The notes under the pieces are model-generated. The model was given only the letters and a program-made list of their open reading frames with translations, was not told the DNA's origin and did not search any database. DNA of 64,000 nucleotides. It comes from Syngnathus acus (Eukaryota > Chordata > Actinopteri > Syngnathiformes > Syngnathidae). Positions 49,666-63,700 of this stretch are shown in pieces (positions within the stretch are counted from its first letter, which is position 1; the number at the start of each line of letters is the position of its first letter). The stretch spans positions 4,201,501 through 4,265,500 of the forward strand of contig NC_051103.1 of NCBI RefSeq assembly GCF_901709675.1, in the 5' to 3' direction. The position numbers and the translations under genes were made by a program.

Positions 49666-50194
49666 TTATGTTCATTATTATGGTGGTGGAGCATTCAGCA
49701 AAATTATTGACGGTATCTGTGACATTTCTATATTATTTAGGATTTTCTAATATCTATAAATATTTTCCCCACAGAGAATACCAAAGTATTGGTGTGAGAC
49801 TAACATTTGTTTGCAAAAACAAAACCCACACACACTCTTTTCTAATAAACATATTAAGCAATTAAAAGGGTTAAAATGCTAGTTTGGTGCTAGTGAGAAG
49901 CAACTTGTACTTCTACTAAAGATACATTGAGACATTAGAAGAGTAATTTTGGAAAACTAATGTTGCAAGGCGCTTGACTATCCATTGCTACAAACTATTT
50001 GATAAAACAGAGAGCCCACACATTTCATTTCTTTCATTGTCACAGGTTTGAAGGACAAACTTTAATAGTTATTGTCGATTAATGAGTGCTAGGAAGGAAA
50101 TTAAGCATCTAATAGTTACTGAAATACAAGCCAATGAAAACAAAACCACAAAAAAATCAATGGAAATGGGTGCAAACTGATCCACATGCAAGAC
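48851..50194. other. ccz1 5' region and spacer to the parvalbumin cluster
   Basis: Holds the probable ccz1 noncoding exons (donors GATAAG|GTAAAA near 48939 and GTAAG|GTGAGG near 49341), a compound trinucleotide repeat (49541-49665), and the 3' flank of the first parvalbumin gene, with ATTAAA on the - strand at 50061-50066. No coding sequence is recognised. Confidence 0.55.
49541..49665 (+). repeat. Compound trinucleotide microsatellite (CAA/ACT/AAT)
   Basis: Runs from CAA units through ACT units to about 13 AAT units over some 125 bp, upstream of ccz1. It opens long low-complexity frames on both strands that are not genes. Confidence 0.9.
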
Positions 50195-51362
<1,168 letters not shown>

Positions 51363-51884
51363 GCTGATTCTGCGGAGTGAAAAGAAAAACCCTGCAAATG
51401 AGACATTTCTCATCTTTCCCTCATTATTGACATTTATGCCAACCGTGTTAGTTAGCAAGCAAGTTGTGAAACTTTAATTATTTCAATTCACTTAAATTTA
51501 TTACATTTTTATTTCTAACAAACTGCCTGGTAAAAAAAAAAAGCAAATGCTGCAAAGATTATAAAGCTAATTTAAATATATTCAAGATTGTGGGTGTTAT
51601 TTACAGAGGCGGACAACTGCATTGCATCATCCAATATTCGTCTCCTAAATAAAGAAACCAAAATCTGAGTAAACCCTTCACCTCTGATCGAGCGCAGTGT
51701 GCAGCCTACTCCTACACGCTATAAAGTCTTCTTTAAAGTTTTCAGTTAGAGCCTCCAAATATGGCATATTAGTGCATATGAGGCAAATTCCATGTCCCCC
51801 AAATATGCAACTCACCTCTGTGGACTTGGTGTCCTCTCAGGTCCAAAACAAAAGCAGATAACAGTCTTTGTGGTGGCAGCCTCA

Positions 51885-51892
51885 CTTTTATA
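51885..51892 (-). promoter_or_regulatory. TATA box of parvalbumin A
   Basis: TATAAAAG on the - strand. It precedes by about 30 bp a stretch that ends in a splice donor (CCACAGAG|GTGAGT near 51815), fitting a noncoding first exon. A second TATAAAAA lies about 80 bp further upstream. Confidence 0.6.
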
Positions 51893-53512
51893 GACTCTGC
51901 TTGAATTTCCACCCTGGGATCAGATGTTCCTCCCAGCTCGTGTTGCTCTACCTGCCCGATAAACTTTTTATAGCTCTGCTCACTCTTCCTTTCAGCTAAA
52001 ACGCATACTGATTTTTTTCATCCAATCAAATTTTCCGAGCCCTCTCTTTCTATGCTCTCGCTCTCTCTTCCAGCCTCCCTCCCTCCCTCGCTCGCTCCGC
52101 ATGTGCATATTGGAGATTATACACATATCACATTTAAGCAAAGTGCTTTAATCTACTGTATATCAGGGCTTGATGTTTAAAATGTCAGTGGATGAGGTTA
52201 AAAAGTTAAATATGTCAATATGTTATTATATTGTATTTAGACACCTGAATTAAAAGGTGGAGGGGCCTTATGCGGGCCCTTCTTGTTCTTTAGGCTTTTT
52301 CACAGTAAGCCGCTAAAGCAGGATAAAATGAGAGCAGCACAAATGCATGATGTATACATCCCTATGGATCATGTGAGATGCTTTTCCAGCTCACGACATA
52401 AAAAAACAATCCAATCGGGTGAGCAATCACGAGTGGACATGCATTCTGATCAGCTGTTGCTTCAAGTCTGTAAAGGAAAAAAAAAAATAGAGCGCACGAT
52501 AATAAATAAAATTGGGAACAATTCCACGAGTGCAGTACAAATTAAATGACACATGGTTACCGTGACGACCAGCTACTTTCTCACTGATGGGTTTCCTCTG
52601 CAAAGGCAGCAGCGTCATCTCTGGTGATTTCAGTCAGCATTTCTGTCAAACGCAGCACAGGTAGGGTGTTTTTTTTTTTTTTTTTTAATAATGAGAAGCA
52701 AGGGAATAAAGGTCATTATTTCTCCCTGTTTCTTCTTCTGGGGTTTGGTGTGTCAGCATTGCTAGTACTGTGCCACTATTGTGTGTTCATTTAATTAGTG
52801 TTATTGATATTTAGTAGCAGAAACTATTGCTACGATTAAATCAATAGGCCTTCAACAACTTCGGAAAAGCAAGTGAGAGCTACAGCGCCACCTTGTGATA
52901 ACAAATTCCAAAATTAATCAGCATTTAAATTGGGTACACTTGCATTGTCAATACAAGTGTGGGATCAAAATAAAATAGGTACAAAATCAGTATGTAGTTT
53001 GCAAACATTAGACATATTTGAACACAAATGGTGCGGCAACACTTGTGAACAGACAATGTAACAATACTACAATAGTGCGTTTTTGGACATGCACAACGTC
53101 TCAGAAATAAGCAACAAAAGACTAACTTGATGAAATAAAAACCAGGGTCAGCTGTGGTACTGAAAAAGCACCTTTATTGTTGTTCTCATCGTCCGTCCAT
53201 TTGCCATTCAAGTGCACCAGCACTGATGTCACAGTAAGCAAAGGTCACAGTACAACGATGACGTCAGAAGTATTTGAGAGAGAGAGAGAAAGAAAGGAAG
53301 ACACAAACGCACACCACACAGTCAGCTACATTCATTGTGGGCAGCACAACCAACAGGAGGCGGAGCGGCTTGATTTGGCTTCAGAGCTCAATGGCCAAAT
53401 GTATAAAAAAAAAAATGGAGTTGAAGGGAGAAAGTGAGAGAGAAGAAGAGAATATCTGGGCTCAAGTTGTTCCTTAAGAGTAGTCAAGTAAGATGTTGGT
53501 CAGCTTGTTGGT
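51893..53512. other. Spacer between parvalbumin A and B
   Basis: Parvalbumin A upstream region and parvalbumin B 3' flank, with AATAAA on the - strand at 53173-53178 about 335 bp after the B stop. It also has a poly-T run near 52669-52686 and purine-rich GAGA sequence at 53276-53300. No exon is recognised. Confidence 0.55.
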
Positions 53513-55718
53513 TTAGGACTGGACCATAACAGAAAACTCTGCAGAGAATGAGAATATAATACACATGATTAAATAGTGCATATCATTACAAATAAATGAA
53601 TAAATAAATAAATATTTTTTAAAAAAGTCTCTCCTAAAGTAGTTGGGGACACAACGTGACACATGTTCTTACCTTGAACTCCGATCTTGCCATCGCCATC
53701 AGTGTCACCAGCCTGGAGAAACGCCTTGGTCTCTTTGTCAGTCAGCGCTCTGGCACTAGCAGAGAAATTCTGCAGGAAGAGCCTGCACCGGGACCACAGA
53801 AAAACAGACTTTCTCAACATTTTTAGTTCTGCTTCATGTTAATATTTACATGCTGTCAAAAAAGTCTCCTTATTGGCTCCATGATTGTTTAAAAAAAGTC
53901 TACAGACCCCTTTATTATAATGTAATGTAATGTAATATAATATAATATAATATAATATAATATAATATAATATAATATAATATAATATAATATAATATAA
54001 TATAATATAATATAATACGTATAGCCATGTTGCGCACTGGACAGGCACTGGACTGAAAAAAAACATGTGGAATTGATGGTGGAAGCATGTTTTGCATTGT
54101 ACTGTCGCCCTCTCGTGGTCAAAGTCTGAAGCACATGCTTAAACCATTATAATGTAATACAATACAATGAAATAAAGTAAAATAAATTAAAACCACTGAA
54201 TTATAAAATAAATAATTATGAATATAATAAAATATAATATAATAAAGTATAGTAAATTATACTATTATTATATTATATATAAACCGTGACTGAGAAAAAA
54301 ACGTGGAATAGATGGTGGAAGCATGTTTTGCATTGTACTGTCGCCCTCTCGTGGTTAAAGTCTGAAGCACATGCTTAAACCACTATAATGTAATACAATA
54401 AAATGAAATATATTAAAATAAATTAAAATAACTAAATTATAAAATAAATAATTATGAATATAATATAATATATATTTTGCTATATATTACTATATCGTAT
54501 TATATTATATTCATAATTATTTATTTTTTATTGTAGTTATTTCTTTTACTTTATTTCATTGTATTGTATTACATTATAATGGTTTAAGCATGTGCTTTAG
54601 ACTTTGACCACGAGAGGGCGACAGTACAACGCAAAACATGCTTCCACCATCAATTCCACATTTTCTTTTCAGTCACGGTTTATATATAATATATTATTAT
54701 ATTTTACTATATTTTACTCCATTTTATTTTATTAAATTCATAATTATTCATTTTTTTAATGTAGTTATTTTAATTTATTTTGCTTTATTTCGTTGTATTG
54801 TACAACATTATAATGGTTTAAGCATGTGCTTCGGACTTTAACCACGAGAGGGCGACAGTACAATGCAAAACATGCTTCCACCATCAATTCCACATGTTTT
54901 TTTTCGGTCCATTGCCTTACGTGTATGTGTATTTTTGCCCCGCAGAGAGCCATGGCTCTTAAGAAAGTCAGCGCTATTTATTATATTTATAGCAATAGTT
55001 ATAGGTATATTGTTATAGACTTATAGTTATAGAGTTATGGAGTTATGGCGTTGTCCTCGCGTTCAGATTCATACTAAAATCGACATGACATAATAATGAA
55101 TAAAATACTGCATTCTGTAAGTCAAACATGCATGCCATAATTATCTGCATGTCAGGCCATTCAACACCCAGCCGTTCAAATCCTCTCAGATGTTGCACGG
55201 TGCTGACATCATTCTCATTCCAGACATCCAATCTACACACAAGGTTCTGAGAAGATGAAATCTAAGCTGAAAGAGGGGTGGTAGCGGTTTGGATGGGGTC
55301 TTGGAGGGGGCGTCACCTACTTGAGCTCCTCCTCCTCGATGAAGCCGCTCTTGTCCTGGTCAATGACCTCAAAAGCCTTCTTGATGTTTTCAGCGGACTT
55401 GCCGGCCAGCCCGACCTTAGCGAAGAACACCTTGTGGTTGAAGGAGTCGGCAGCTGGCAGGAGACATGTAGGCATGATGGACATTCTCACATATCATTCG
55501 CTTTCTGACTGCTTGACAAAGAGGAAAAAGTGCGGGTGTAACACCGTGAAGGCCGATTTATTTTTGTCTATAAGCGTATTTAATGAAGTGTCAATAAATG
55601 TTATTGCATATCACAAGTCAATTCAATGTGTGACTCTGACTACCATGAAATTTTTACCTTGGCAAGCAGCAAGGGCTGCAGTGATGTCAGAGTCACTCAG
55701 AATTCCGGCGAATGCCAT
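53513..55718 (-). CDS. pvalb: Parvalbumin B (beta-parvalbumin, muscle type)
   Basis: Ca2+ and Mg2+ buffer that speeds relaxation of fast fish muscle; 109 residues. Coding exons: 55658-55718, 55321-55453, 53673-53782, 53513-53538 (61, 133, 110 and 26 nt). It starts [16 protein letters not shown] and has the standard beta-parvalbumin helices with Cys19 and Phe-rich AB region. The CD loop is [12 protein letters not shown] and the EF loop [12 protein letters not shown], and it ends EFSVMVQS. It is the closest of the three to the abundant fish muscle beta-parvalbumins known as major fish allergens. The intron between 55321 and 53782 is 1.5 kb and holds an (ATAAT)n array and a large palindrome. A noncoding exon 1 ends near 55899, behind the TATA box at 55985-55992. 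Confidence 0.96.
53915..54016 (+). repeat. Pentanucleotide (TATAA)n array
   Basis: About 20 units, starting as a TGTAA variant and then uniform TATAA. Lies in the parvalbumin B intron, directly left of the large palindrome. Confidence 0.92.
54050..54918. repeat. Imperfect palindrome of about 870 bp, two units per arm
   Basis: Four related units: two forward (from about 54050 and about 54283) and two reversed (ending about 54683 and about 54916). All carry the block GTGGAAGCATGTTTTGCATT...CGCCCTCTCGTGGT...AAGCACATGCTTAAACCA or its reverse complement. Outer and inner pairs are both centred on about 54483. Each unit is about 233 bp with AT-rich spacers. It has the form of a foldback element or inverted duplication; no transposase is present. 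Confidence 0.85.
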
Positions 55719-57328
55719 CTTTAACTATAAAAAGGGCAAAAGATGGACATGTCAAAATCTACCTGGATTCCACTCATTTAAAACAGAAAAGTTAGCCGGC
55801 CCAAAAAAAATTAAAAAGTCCTGTGGTCGATTCCATAACTCCCAGACTTCCATTGCGTGAAGTTGAAGACCTTAAGCCCAGAAAGAGTGAAACTCACCTT
55901 GTGGTTGGATCTCAAAAGACTCGAGAGGATTCACTGAGAAGAATCTGTTCACTGCAGTGGGGCCCGGCGGCGATATTGCATCAACTTATATACCTGCACT
56001 GGGCCGAAACATGATGCATAGGCCAAGTAATAGACACGCTTCGCAGCATGGTCGAAGCAGACGCTAAAAATGTGTCAAGTAGACGCAGCTGTTCTATTTA
56101 TATGTACATTAAATGAAGATGCTTAAAATGGTAGGCCCACGTGGCGTGCAAAGGGTCCATGTTGAAAAGTGGTCGGTATCACGCCGGGCTAATTATACAC
56201 GCTGCTGATTGGGGTGAAACCCGCGCTCGAGAGCAGAAAGACAGACACGAAGGCCAACTCGGTTTGGCGCGAGGCCATCGGGTCGACATATTTGACAGCT
56301 GGGTGGGTTTGTTTGGTATCGCAGCAACCGGTTCCCTCTAAGTCGGGGTTTGTCCACAACTTGCTCTTCGGAGCTTACTAATTTGACACATGATTAAATA
56401 AATGATGGATGGACGAGAGAAAATCAAGTAATAACGAATGAATAATTTCAACCGCTGATTTGCTGTTTAATATGATATTTAATTCTGTCAAGTTCTTATT
56501 GCTTGAATCAACTTACAATGTCAATTTAAAATGTGTCACGGTCAAGCGAGGTCAGTCACCTCGGACGACGCGGGGCCTCGGAGACTGTAACTATTCCTGC
56601 ACCTACTTCAATATCCGTGTTGCATTACAAATATCCTAACAGCAGCATTTAAAGCCCATTAAAAGCAAGCAACGTCTTAGCCATCCATTCTAAACATCAT
56701 CTTGACCGGATTCAAAAAGGGCCGTAAATAACCCGAGATCTGTCAAGAAACACGGACGCTGAAATGAAACAGAATAAAACTTTACAACTTATATTCATTC
56801 CGTAATTTGATACCGAAGTGGATGTTTCGCCGCCATCTACTTACGCTCGTCTGCTTGCGAGTGTAAAAGTTTTAAATAAATGCGCCTCACTTACACAAGT
56901 CCAGGAAATGTGCTGGCACAGAACGGCGGTGCCGCTGGCCAGTTCATTTTGAAACATTTTGAGGCTGGGCCAGAATTCAGGGTTCCCTTGTCAAACTGCC
57001 AGATTGTTAACTCTCACCTGCACACCACACCGATTACTGTCAATCATAAATACGACTATGATGACTACTACTAGAATCATAAATCTTTTTTTTTTTTATT
57101 GCAAAACGTTTTTTTACTGAAGCTTATAAAATGACAAAGACTTCATTTTTTTTAGGGTGTGTGTCTTTATTTATAGAACCAGTATGAGGAATAACATTAC
57201 AGTTAAGATTCATTTAAACACTTGGAATGTTTTTCTACTCAAGCTCTTGTGTCTGTGGCTAATTTAGAACATCCACCCTGAGATTATTACCATACAATAA
57301 ATCATAGAGACATCAAGTCAGGCTGCTC
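55719..57328. other. Spacer between parvalbumin B and C
   Basis: Parvalbumin B 5' region and parvalbumin C 3' flank (AATAAA on the - strand at 57167-57172, about 157 bp past the C stop). No coding exon is recognised. Confidence 0.55.
55985..55992 (-). promoter_or_regulatory. TATA box of parvalbumin B
   Basis: TATATAAG on the - strand, upstream of a noncoding exon that ends at the donor CCACAAG|GTGAGT near 55898. It fits a strong TATA-driven muscle gene. Confidence 0.6.
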
Positions 57329-57980
57329 TTATGAAGACTTGACCAGTGCGGAAAACTCTGAAATACAAAACAAAGAGGGAAAATAAATCATCTTACTATA
57401 ACAAGTAAATTCAGTTTTTGCGAAGATTATTTCGAGCACACTTCTATAATATTTAACATAGAACTGGCATCACTCTCTCAAAATTGTAAAAATGAATTAA
57501 TACTTCAAATACCTTCCCATCCAATCTTGCCATCACCGTCAGAGTCGCCTTCTAGCAGGAAGCCTCTGGTCTCAGCAGCAGTCAACGTCCTGGCTCCTTT
57601 GGAGAAGTTCTGCAAGAAGAGTCTAATGGAGACATGATCAATTCCACACTCAAAGAGAAGAAAACAAACTAAAGGTGGAAAATGAATTCTGAACTCAACT
57701 GTAACTCATCCTGCTCTATGAAGCCACTTTTGTCCTGGTCCAAGATGTTAAAGACCTTCTCTATCTCGGTTGGAGTCTTTTTTGATAAACCCACGACTTT
57801 GAAAAACATCTTTGGGTTAAAGGAATCCTTTGCTGGAAGAAGAAAAAGAAGAAAAACACAAATATTTAAGATTCAAACCTTATCCTAACACCTCCAGGCG
57901 TCCGAAAAATAGCTCATACCTTTACACGCGTTAATCGCTGAGGTAATGTCCGAGACAGCGAGAACATCAGTGATGGCCAT
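57329..57980 (-). CDS. Parvalbumin C (divergent parvalbumin)
   Basis: EF-hand Ca2+ buffer of 110 residues. Coding exons: 57920-57980, 57700-57832, 57513-57622, 57329-57357 (61, 133, 110 and 29 nt). It starts [16 protein letters not shown]. The CD loop is [12 protein letters not shown] and the EF loop [12 protein letters not shown], both with all ligands. The end is EFSALVKSS, one residue longer than in A and B. It is compact: all introns together are about 320 bp. I cannot assign it to a numbered fish parvalbumin class. No acceptor or TATA box is obvious just upstream, so its 5' end is unclear. Confidence 0.93.
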
Positions 57981-60771
57981 ACCGACGGAGTTAGTTGTGG
58001 TTGAGGTGGAAGCCACAGCGGTTTGACGGCAACGTGGTAAAAGAAACAAGGCAGTGGAGTGAATAAGCTTTCACCCCCAGCACCGAGTGTCAGAAACCAC
58101 CAGCGTCCTTCTGTCCGCTGTCACCTGCAGCTGACCACTTAAGACGTTATCAACGTATGGCCCGCTGAAGCATCGCGAAAGACGTCAGAGCAGAGGTGGG
58201 AGGTCATAAGTACATCTTAAGTCACAAAACCTGTTCTCTAATTGGGCTTCATTCTTTGAAAAAAAATCATATTTCAGTTTGGTGCAAATGTTGTGATGCT
58301 AATATTTCCTTGCTAGCTTACTCGCTGGCTCCTTGCCATCCTCTTAATCATCCATGCGGCAGTTCCACAAGTTGTAAACATCCTGTTATTATCTATCGTG
58401 GTCAGGCTGAGCTCCATGGAGATGTCTTCTCCATTACCTCATGCTACATTTAGCATGTGGAATCACAGTTTTACATTCTTTTGATATTTAGCTTTAGCAA
58501 ACAACTGGTTAGCATGTTTGTCTGAAGTTGATGTCTCTACATGCACCTTGCAATTATACTGATTGAACTATAAGACTGATTTGAAGTTGTGTTTGTAAAG
58601 ACACATTAGTGACAATTTGTTCCACATCTAATGCGCGAAGGAATACTAGAGCGAATCGGATTTTACGACGTTACCACCACGTGAGTGCTTCTGGCTCAGC
58701 CACGCGGTGACGCGAGCCCCGTTTCCTCAGGATGGGCCTACGGTGAGACCCGCGAGAAGCGGTGCAACGACAAAAACATCCTCTGCCCCCCTCCCTCGCA
58801 CATCTGCACCCCCCCAACCTTGGCCTTGTGCCTTTCCTTACTCCCGTGGCTTGTTTTCAGGAAGACCTGGTTTCCTGTGTGATGGATGAAATGGGGGATG
58901 GGACAGAGGTAGAGACAGATGGCTGGCAATTGCACTTTTGGTTCTGTGCGTGTAAGAAGTGATCAGAAAGAGTTTGTGGTTGCACAGTATTTAGATGTAG
59001 CTGGATTGGAAGAGGAAGCTAAATAGGAAGAGGTCATTTTGGGACTCGGGAGTCAAAACACAGGTATGAATACTTTATTATATTTAATAAAATACAAAAT
59101 CAACTATTTGACTAATATGGTGATTTATTGTGTAAAATGGATTATTTTATTAATATAATAGTAATGCATTGCCTTTTTTAATTTAGTTTGCAATGAATGT
59201 AATGTTAATTATTACATCTCCAGGGTTATATAGTACATATATAGTATCCTGTGTACCTCATCACGTTTAGGATTAGCCACTGAAATGTATACTGTGTGTG
59301 TGTGTGTGTGTGTGTGTTGTTCATCACAATATTGAAAAAAACAGAAGTATTGTCTTGATAATCTGAAAGGTGTGATAAAAATCAAGAAAGGCACAAATAC
59401 TTTTTCATTGCTAATAAAATGTATAACACTGCGGGTCATAATTTCTCTTCCTGAATTTCCCTGCAGGCAGTCGAACTGAAACCAAATCCGGTGTGACATA
59501 TGGACACAAGGCGCTGTCGAGCGATATCAAATTTTAAGCAACTGAGAGGGGAGCAATCCATCACGAGTCCCCATGTGAAAATAGAATGTGAAACACAACG
59601 GGAACAAGCCGTATCATGTCGAAGCAGGAATGGCGTACTTGTTGCTAAGAGACCAGCTGTCATTGTGAATTTATTGCTTTCATTGCAGGATCTTTTCCTT
59701 TCTTGCTAACTTCTGACAACAACATCCTGATGCTGTTTGGGTGTGGCAAGCAGAACTCCAGCATCAGTGATTTTGTTGCCAGAGGGAGGACACCATCAGC
59801 CAAGTTTATTTCAATAAAAATTTTGACGCCAATATTTTCCCTTTTTACGAATATAAATAAGACATGTTAAGGACACAAGTTATTTATTCACATACTCATA
59901 GAGGCACTTGACACAAGTTGTGGAATGTACCCGTCAAACAGCACACCATTTAAATAAAAATGTACATTTTTTAATTTGTAAACATACTAGCGTTGCTCAC
60001 GCCAAGCACCGGAACATTGCTAAAGTACAAAAACAGCGCCACATTAAAAACTACATGTTGCTAAAATGACTTCACCATGTGTACAAGAACTCGTCTCAAT
60101 GTACATTATTACCAATGAAAAACGTGTACAGTCAACCCCCAGTTTAAGCAGATACAAATTTGAAATATAGAGATATCATATTTAAAAAACGCTAATATTA
60201 TTTCGCAATTCTCACATGCTTTCACGTTTAAACTTAACACTCTTTTTAAACAACAGATATAGCAGGGGAACACTGTATCTACACATGTTGGAGTTTATTC
60301 TTATTATTAAAAAAATATATAAAAATAAAAGAACTTCCATTTTTTTTCATTTATTGAATAATTTTAGTTAATAAAAGAAAAAAACTCACAAAATGTGCAT
60401 GTTTTTCATTGGAAGGCAACAATAAATAAATAACAATAAATAAGGGCTCAGTCCAAATGTTATCTTTGGTGCTTTATAATTAGAGTCCCTCCATTCAATA
60501 TCAATAAAGTAAGTTTGTTTTTCAATTGATATAATTACCGGTACGCAGTGTAAGGCAAAAGCTAAATAAGGCGTATAATTATCAATAAGGCTGCAGTGGG
60601 GCTACTCGGAATGAAGTTTGAATGTGAACGCTACAATTCATTTTGAAATGCTTTTCAGACGTTCAAACATTAGAGGGCAAGTTTGATGCCATTTTTTTTT
60701 TTTTTTGGTGGAATGTTACAAAAAGGCTGAAAGAAAAAAAAAATCCTTTCGGTACCTTTATTGTCTTTGTT
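57981..60771. other. Spacer between the parvalbumin cluster and rgs9
   Basis: 2.8 kb with a (TG)n run at 59293-59318, AT-rich sequence from 59800 to 60650, and the rgs9 3' flank. I see no exon, RNA gene or intact mobile element. AATAAA on the - strand at 60757-60762 lies only 10 bp past the rgs9 long-form stop; others lie further out. Confidence 0.55.
59293..59318 (+). repeat. (TG)13 microsatellite
   Basis: Dinucleotide run in the parvalbumin-rgs9 spacer. Confidence 0.9.
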
Positions 60772-63700
60772 TTAGCCAGTCCCGTTGTGAGGGGTGAGGC
60801 TCTCCCAGGGGCAGATGATCTCCTTGGCCCCCAAGGCTCGGTTCTCGTCGTCTTCGTCCTCGGATTCGATGGGGTAGATCCGACACTCCGGGGGGATGTC
60901 TACCTTCAGCTGGAAAAAGCTGACAGACAGGGATTAATATTAAGACGTTTTTTTAAAATCATCATTTTGTGACACATCTTTACACTCACTTGCCAATCCT
61001 CCTGGGCGGGGCTTGGCTGGAGGAATCCGGACTAATTGGCCGGATTCGTCCGCTGGCCCCGGCGACCGATTGGCACTTGGGCGAAAGGCTGGTGAAGATG
61101 GAGGAGGGTCCGCCGCCCACGCCGCAACCCCGCCTCAATAGCCGCCGCAGCGAAAGTACCACTCTCGACTTGCAGGTGGGGTCTCGCGCCGCATCACCGT
61201 CCCGCTCCGCCTCACCCCCTGCTTCTCCCTCGCCGAGGGAGGATGAGGCGTTGGCGGTGGGGGAGTCCATGAGGCCGGAGTATACAGTCAGGTGGGGCAC
61301 TGGGGTGGTGAAGCGGCATAGCTGCGGGATCAAACACAAAAAGAAATTACAACATGGCTGCAAACAGCAGGGCTATTTCACAATGACAGTAGGATAGGAC
61401 ACGGAACTTACATGAAACATGTTATAGGTGTGGGTGGTACATATGTCAAGGTACAAATGAATGGATAAACAATAAATCAGTTTGATTTTTGCTTACGTTT
61501 CTCCATCATTAGACTCTTCAGTTGACAATGCGACTTAATGAGGATGGTCATCATCGGCGAGATGGACATCGGTGGCGGAGGAATGACGGGACAGACAGAT
61601 GAAGTGCTGCTGGATGTTTTATTATAGTCACCGTGACATGCATGCAGACAGTACAAATTGTACGTGGAATCATGGATGGGGGAGGGGGGGGACACAAACA
61701 AAACCGAACCAACGTTTGCTTTATATGCCAATTTTCAAAAAGCGATACATTGTGGGGCTAAGATAAAATTATTGTCTTAAATTGTGTATTTTATCAAATA
61801 TTTTGCTTTCAATAAAATATGTATTAGCATTTTTATTTTTTTAGATATATTTATTAGTAATTTGGTCGATTTAAATATGGAGGAAAAGGTGATTTATATG
61901 TTGTGGGCAATCATAATACTGATAACAATACACTAATTAACATATTTGCAAAACTGCTCAAAATGATGAATGTGATCTGGAACCTGACACACAGCATTTT
62001 CATTTCTGCCTGCTGAGTTTGCTCATGACCTGCGTAATGTCCACGGGCGCGTTGGCAGCCATCTTGGCGCGCTGCTCCAGCTCCTGCTGCCGGAGGATGA
62101 TGGGACTGAGGCTGGGCCGCCGGTTCTTGGCGTTCTGCTCCAACTGGGTGTCCCTGGGAGAGCATCAGTAATATTTTAAAAAAGGCTCCGGAGAGATATT
62201 GAGTCCAAAAGTTGGTCACTTACGTGAACTTGTGCTCCTCAGGGCAAATGGCCTTCTTCAACGTGTCCTTGAACACCTGAGACTTCATGTAACGGCCATA
62301 CGAATCCTGCAATTCCACACTCAGCGATGAATTCCATGAAAGGAAAACGCCGGCAAAGTCCTAACTCACCTTCTTCATGAGCATGTAGATGTGAGTCTGG
62401 GCGGCGTCCAGCACGTATCTGTGCGGATGCTTCAAGCCGTTCACCGTGATCTCCATCGTCTTCCCGTCGATGTTGATCCACCTTGGTGCACCGCGGGCCA
62501 GGAAAGTCCTTGGATCAGAAGAAATAGAAGAAGAAATAATCCACAAAGTAGATAAAGATTTGCACGAGTAATTGATTTACTTATATATCTGCTCGGCCTT
62601 CTCCCGCATGGTCGCCGCCGTGCCCCACTTTAAATCCTCGCAGCCTTCCCAGAATGCCAAGTTTTCACCTGTAACCCAGCGAGCATTTTGTATTTCAAAA
62701 TGCCTTCCGTAATCATCATCGTCTACAATCATACCGCTGAACTCTTTCTTCAAAAAGCGCCTGAAGTCGTCGCGCCCTCGAGGGTCCAAGAGCAGCTCGC
62801 CGAAGCTGAACGTCCAGCGCTCGACACGCATCTTGGTTGGCGTTTCCACACTACAGTGAAAAGAGAAATAAATTCAAAGTCATCGAGCGGGATTTTGTTC
62901 TTACTTGGGCATGTTCAAGGTCCAGTATGTGACGTCGTCTGTGTGCCAGGGGTTGCTGGGAAGACATTTGGAGAGGAACGGGTCGTGGCTGTTGTAGGTG
63001 GCGCTATATTTCACCAATCTGCATAAGAAATAATTTCCAGTAAAAAAAAAAAATCTAATCGCTGCCTTGCTCAAGAGAAATCGACAATATGGATGACAAA
63101 CATACGCGCCAATGGACACCGATGACTTGACTCTGGGCCTCATGATGGACTGCTGGGTGAAGATCATCTGCAAAGAGGAAGAGGATATATGACAAAATAT
63201 AAGTTAAGAGGAGTTATCCATTTCAACAAAACCAGATGTGGGACTCTTACAATTCTCTCATAGTAGTCGGGCGTTTTCACCTTCGAATAGGGAAAAAAAA
63301 AAAAGAAAGTATGATGAAAGAGATAGAAGAAAAAAAAACGTGTGAAAGATGATCACTTTAGAAGAAAGAGCAGCGAGAAAGGCCTGCAGGAGACAGAAAA
63401 GAAAACCATGCTTAGTATGAAAAAAAAAAAAAAGAAGTATTATGGATTTAAAGCAAACTGAAAGAAATCACATCCACTCACCTGTTACCTCATCTGCGTT
63501 TGGATCGATATGCCGATCGAGTCCGTAGTCCATGGCGCTCACGGTGCCAGGCTGCACACACACACACACACACACAAAAAACATTTACTGGTAATTAATA
63601 AGACAAACCTAACGCGTGAACTTGACAACAAGTTGTCACACGAGGCTGGAATGGAAGCCATGTAATTCTCCTATGCGATGTGAAATATTAATCGAGCGTG

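Noticed and set aside
49407-49710. Long frames of poly-Val/Leu and poly-Thr/Asn
   Set aside because: Pure translation of the trinucleotide microsatellite; no start context, homology or splice sites.
53839-54134. Frames rich in Ile-Leu-Tyr repeats
   Set aside because: Translation of the TATAA pentanucleotide array in a parvalbumin intron.
55921-56341. Frame of 66 codons at 56141 as a small gene
   Set aside because: No splice context or homology; intergenic sequence upstream of parvalbumin B.
60969-61397. + strand frame of 142 codons rich in Pro/Ser/Arg
   Set aside because: Antisense of the rgs9 long-form exon (60990-61321).
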